The translations under genes were made by a program, and so were the position numbers. Positions 4,830-5,968 of a DNA stretch of 5,968 bases are shown one piece after another. The stretch is from positions 1-5,968 of the forward strand of contig RHKR01000418.1 of assembly GCA_008363265.1 (NCBI GenBank), read 5' to 3'. The DNA comes from Chlorobiota bacterium (GTDB lineage: Bacteria; Bacteroidota; Ignavibacteria; Ignavibacteriales; Ignavibacteriaceae). Positions within the stretch are counted from its first letter, which is position 1. Every line of letters starts with the position of its first letter. The notes beneath the pieces were generated by a model. That model searched no databases. It had not been told where the DNA came from and saw only the letters and a list, made by a program, of their open reading frames with translations.

Positions 4830-5968
4830 TCATCCCTCAGCCTTCAGCCATGCCCTCTGATATTCTCCATCCGGATCATACATCGCTGCCTGGCGTTCAG
4901 GGTTGAAGCGGCGGAAGTCGCGTCCGTCGTTGCCGACGCCGGCGAGGTAGATCCAGTTCCCCCAGTTGCTGCAGGGATCGTAGTCGAGAAGCATCGACTC
5001 AAAGTATTCGGCGCCAAGCCTCCAATCGAGTCCAAGATCATGTACAAGATAACTTGCAACATTCTGGCGACCGCGGTTTGACATGAATCCTGTTGCATTC
5101 AACTCCCGCATGTTGGCATCTATAAATGGTTGTGCCGTCTCACCACGGCACCACTTGCCAAAACGCTTCATGTTAATCTCACTTTTTCCCGGAGCGTTGC
5201 CTCCACGGATACTGTTCTTCAGGAATATCTTTTTTCCATGTTTCATCGCAATGAAACGGAAAAAATCCCGCCAAAGCAGTTCGAATACCAACCAGTAGGT
5301 GGAGTCGTTCGCACCGTACTTCTCCTCATACTCTTTTACCGCCCAATAAATCTGCCGCGGTGAGAGCGCACCGATCGAGAGCCAGGGTGAGAACTTGCTT
5401 GAATAATCATCTCCCAACAGACCGTTGCGGGTCTCTTTATATCTTGAAAGAAGTTGTGTTTCATCGAGGTAATATTTCAACCGTCGCAGACCCTCTGACT
5501 CACCGCCTTTGAATCTGAGCTCAAGCCCCTTTTCGATACCAAGCAAAATGGCAATCTCTTCGAGTGTTTTACCGTCTCCTTGAACATCTATCGTTGGTGG
5601 CAACTTCACCACTGCATCTGCAGGTTTACGAACTCTAAGATCTTTTTCAACTTCTTTTCTGAATGTCGTGAAGAGTTCAGGCAGTGCCGAACAATGAAAT
5701 GGAAGATCACCCGGGTGGAGCATGGTGCGGTCTTCAAAGAATTGGAACTCAATCCCCGGATTGGCTTTAACAAGCTCTCTCTCGATCTCAGTTTCATACT
5801 CAGTATGCTCTTTTGCCATAAAAACGGTATTTATTGAGTAATTACGGAGCATCGCATTGATGTTCCCAATCGTGCTCCCGTGCTCCGTTATAAGCGTGCT
5901 CCCGTGCTCCCGGTATTTTTTTGAAAGCACCGCAACTGAATCGAAGATGAACTGCCGCTTAAATCTAC
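4830..5968 (-). CDS. cry: Cryptochrome DASH / photolyase-family flavoprotein (5' end beyond the window)
   Basis: This FAD-binding protein of the photolyase/cryptochrome family, DASH branch, is known for light-dependent repair of pyrimidine dimers in single-stranded or looped DNA and for light sensing. The frame stays open to the window edge (RFKRQFIFDSVAVLSKKY), so the GTG at 5930 is not the true start and the first several dozen residues are missing. Numbering from codon 5930: LHPGDLPF at 71-78 closes the alpha/beta antenna domain; SSKFSPWLSIGALSPRQIYW at 177-196 and ELLWRDFFRF at 217-226 begin the FAD domain; GFMSNRGRQNVASYL at 281-295 and DYDPCSNWGNW at 316-326 are DASH hallmarks; NPERQAAMYDPDGEYQRAWL closes it. 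W303 and W326 match the inner photoreduction tryptophans of E. coli photolyase (W359, W382, same 23-residue spacing). The last codons, KAEG and stop, fall within a heptamer repeat. Its promoter is outside the window. Confidence 0.96.
   Translation of the reverse strand, partial: RFKRQFIFDSVAVLSKKYREHGSTLITEHGSTIGNINAMLRNYSINTVFMAKEHTEYETEIERELVKANPGIEFQFFEDRTMLHPGDLPFHCSALPELFTTFRKEVEKDLRVRKPADAVVKLPPTIDVQGDGKTLEEIAILLGIEKGLELRFKGGESEGLRRLKYYLDETQLLSRYKETRNGLLGDDYSSKFSPWLSIGALSPRQIYWAVKEYEEKYGANDSTYWLVFELLWRDFFRFIAMKHGKKIFLKNSIRGGNAPGKSEINMKRFGKWCRGETAQPFIDANMRELNATGFMSNRGRQNVASYLVHDLGLDWRLGAEYFESMLLDYDPCSNWGNWIYLAGVGNDGRDFRRFNPERQAAMYDPDGEYQRAWLKAEG
5871..5910. repeat. In-frame 16-bp direct repeat within the cryptochrome gene
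   Basis: CGTGCTCCCGTGCTCC occurs perfectly at 5871-5886 and 5895-5910, a period of 24 bases (8 codons). Each copy is itself two 8-base units, CGTGCTCC. On the minus strand it encodes REHGSTLITEHGSTIG, with EHGST twice. The segment still fits the usual family pattern around the G-S-x-L-I-V strand without an evident insertion. Confidence 0.85.

Larger units (their letters stand above)
4658..4846. repeat. Heptanucleotide repeat array interrupted by three TCCGCC-GGCGGA palindromes
   Basis: Four blocks read in 7-base steps, with a plus-strand consensus near GCCTTCA (TGAAGGC on the minus strand). Block 1 (4658-4699) includes GCATTCA at 4672, GCCCTCA at 4679 and GCCTTCA at 4693. Block 2 (4717-4730) is CACATTT twice. 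Block 3 (4761-4788) is four heptads starting with TCCCTCA. Block 4 (4826-4846) contains TCCCTCA at 4833 and GCCTTCA at 4840. Between the blocks lie 15-base palindromes at 4701, 4743 and 4807. This fills most of the gap between the cryptochrome and the small gene, and block 4 overlaps the cryptochrome 3' end. No gene is supported in the gap. Confidence 0.7.

Noticed and set aside
4567..4846. CRISPR array
   Set aside because: Repeats are short, degenerate and partly inverted, the spacing is irregular beyond one pair, and there are no unique spacers of constant length or cas genes.
4620..5081. Plus-strand open frame of 153 codons spanning the repeat region and the cryptochrome 3' end
   Set aside because: Its first part is translated heptamer and palindrome repeats and the rest is antisense to the strongly supported cryptochrome gene.

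Overview
The window looks like a piece of a moderate-GC chromosome from the Bacteroidota/Chlorobiota/Ignavibacteriota group. The reasons are indirect: A-rich leaders with poor Shine-Dalgarno sites, small secreted proteins including one with YD-like repeats, a DASH-type cryptochrome with a Bacteroidota-like sequence, and intergenic DNA filled with short palindromes and heptanucleotide repeats. No rRNA, tRNA, CRISPR array, transposase or integrase is visible, so the taxonomic guess is inference only.

Layout from left to right. Positions 1-144 hold the terminator of an unseen upstream gene and a weak promoter region. Positions 145-2565 are a two-gene plus-strand operon for an ABC-2-type transporter: a CcmA-like ATPase, then a 12-helix permease whose ATG directly abuts the ATPase stop codon. 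It closes with a strong intrinsic terminator at 2657-2699. All remaining genes are on the minus strand. From the terminator inward these are a secreted hypothetical gene split by an apparent one-base frameshift (2712-3342), a secreted YD-repeat-like protein (3387-4217), a 68-residue soluble hypothetical protein (4328-4534), a repeat-rich intergenic region (about 4567-4829), and the 3' part of a cryptochrome-DASH gene running off the right edge (4830-5968).

The transporter pair is a self-contained module and no substrate can be read from the context. The two secreted proteins are adjacent and co-directional, 44 bases apart, and may be co-transcribed. The cryptochrome is a flavoprotein of light or DNA-repair function and looks unrelated to its neighbours.

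The most unusual content is the intergenic DNA. A 14-15 bp palindrome of the form TCCGCC-N-GGCGGA occurs four times in two separate gaps. In both gaps it sits inside tracts of degenerate 7-base repeats. Next to the larger array are two hairpin modules 49 bases apart whose stems differ by paired, structure-preserving substitutions. The heptamer array supplies the last codons and stop of the cryptochrome gene. I see no convincing new multi-gene system; the repeat architecture is the best candidate for something under-described.
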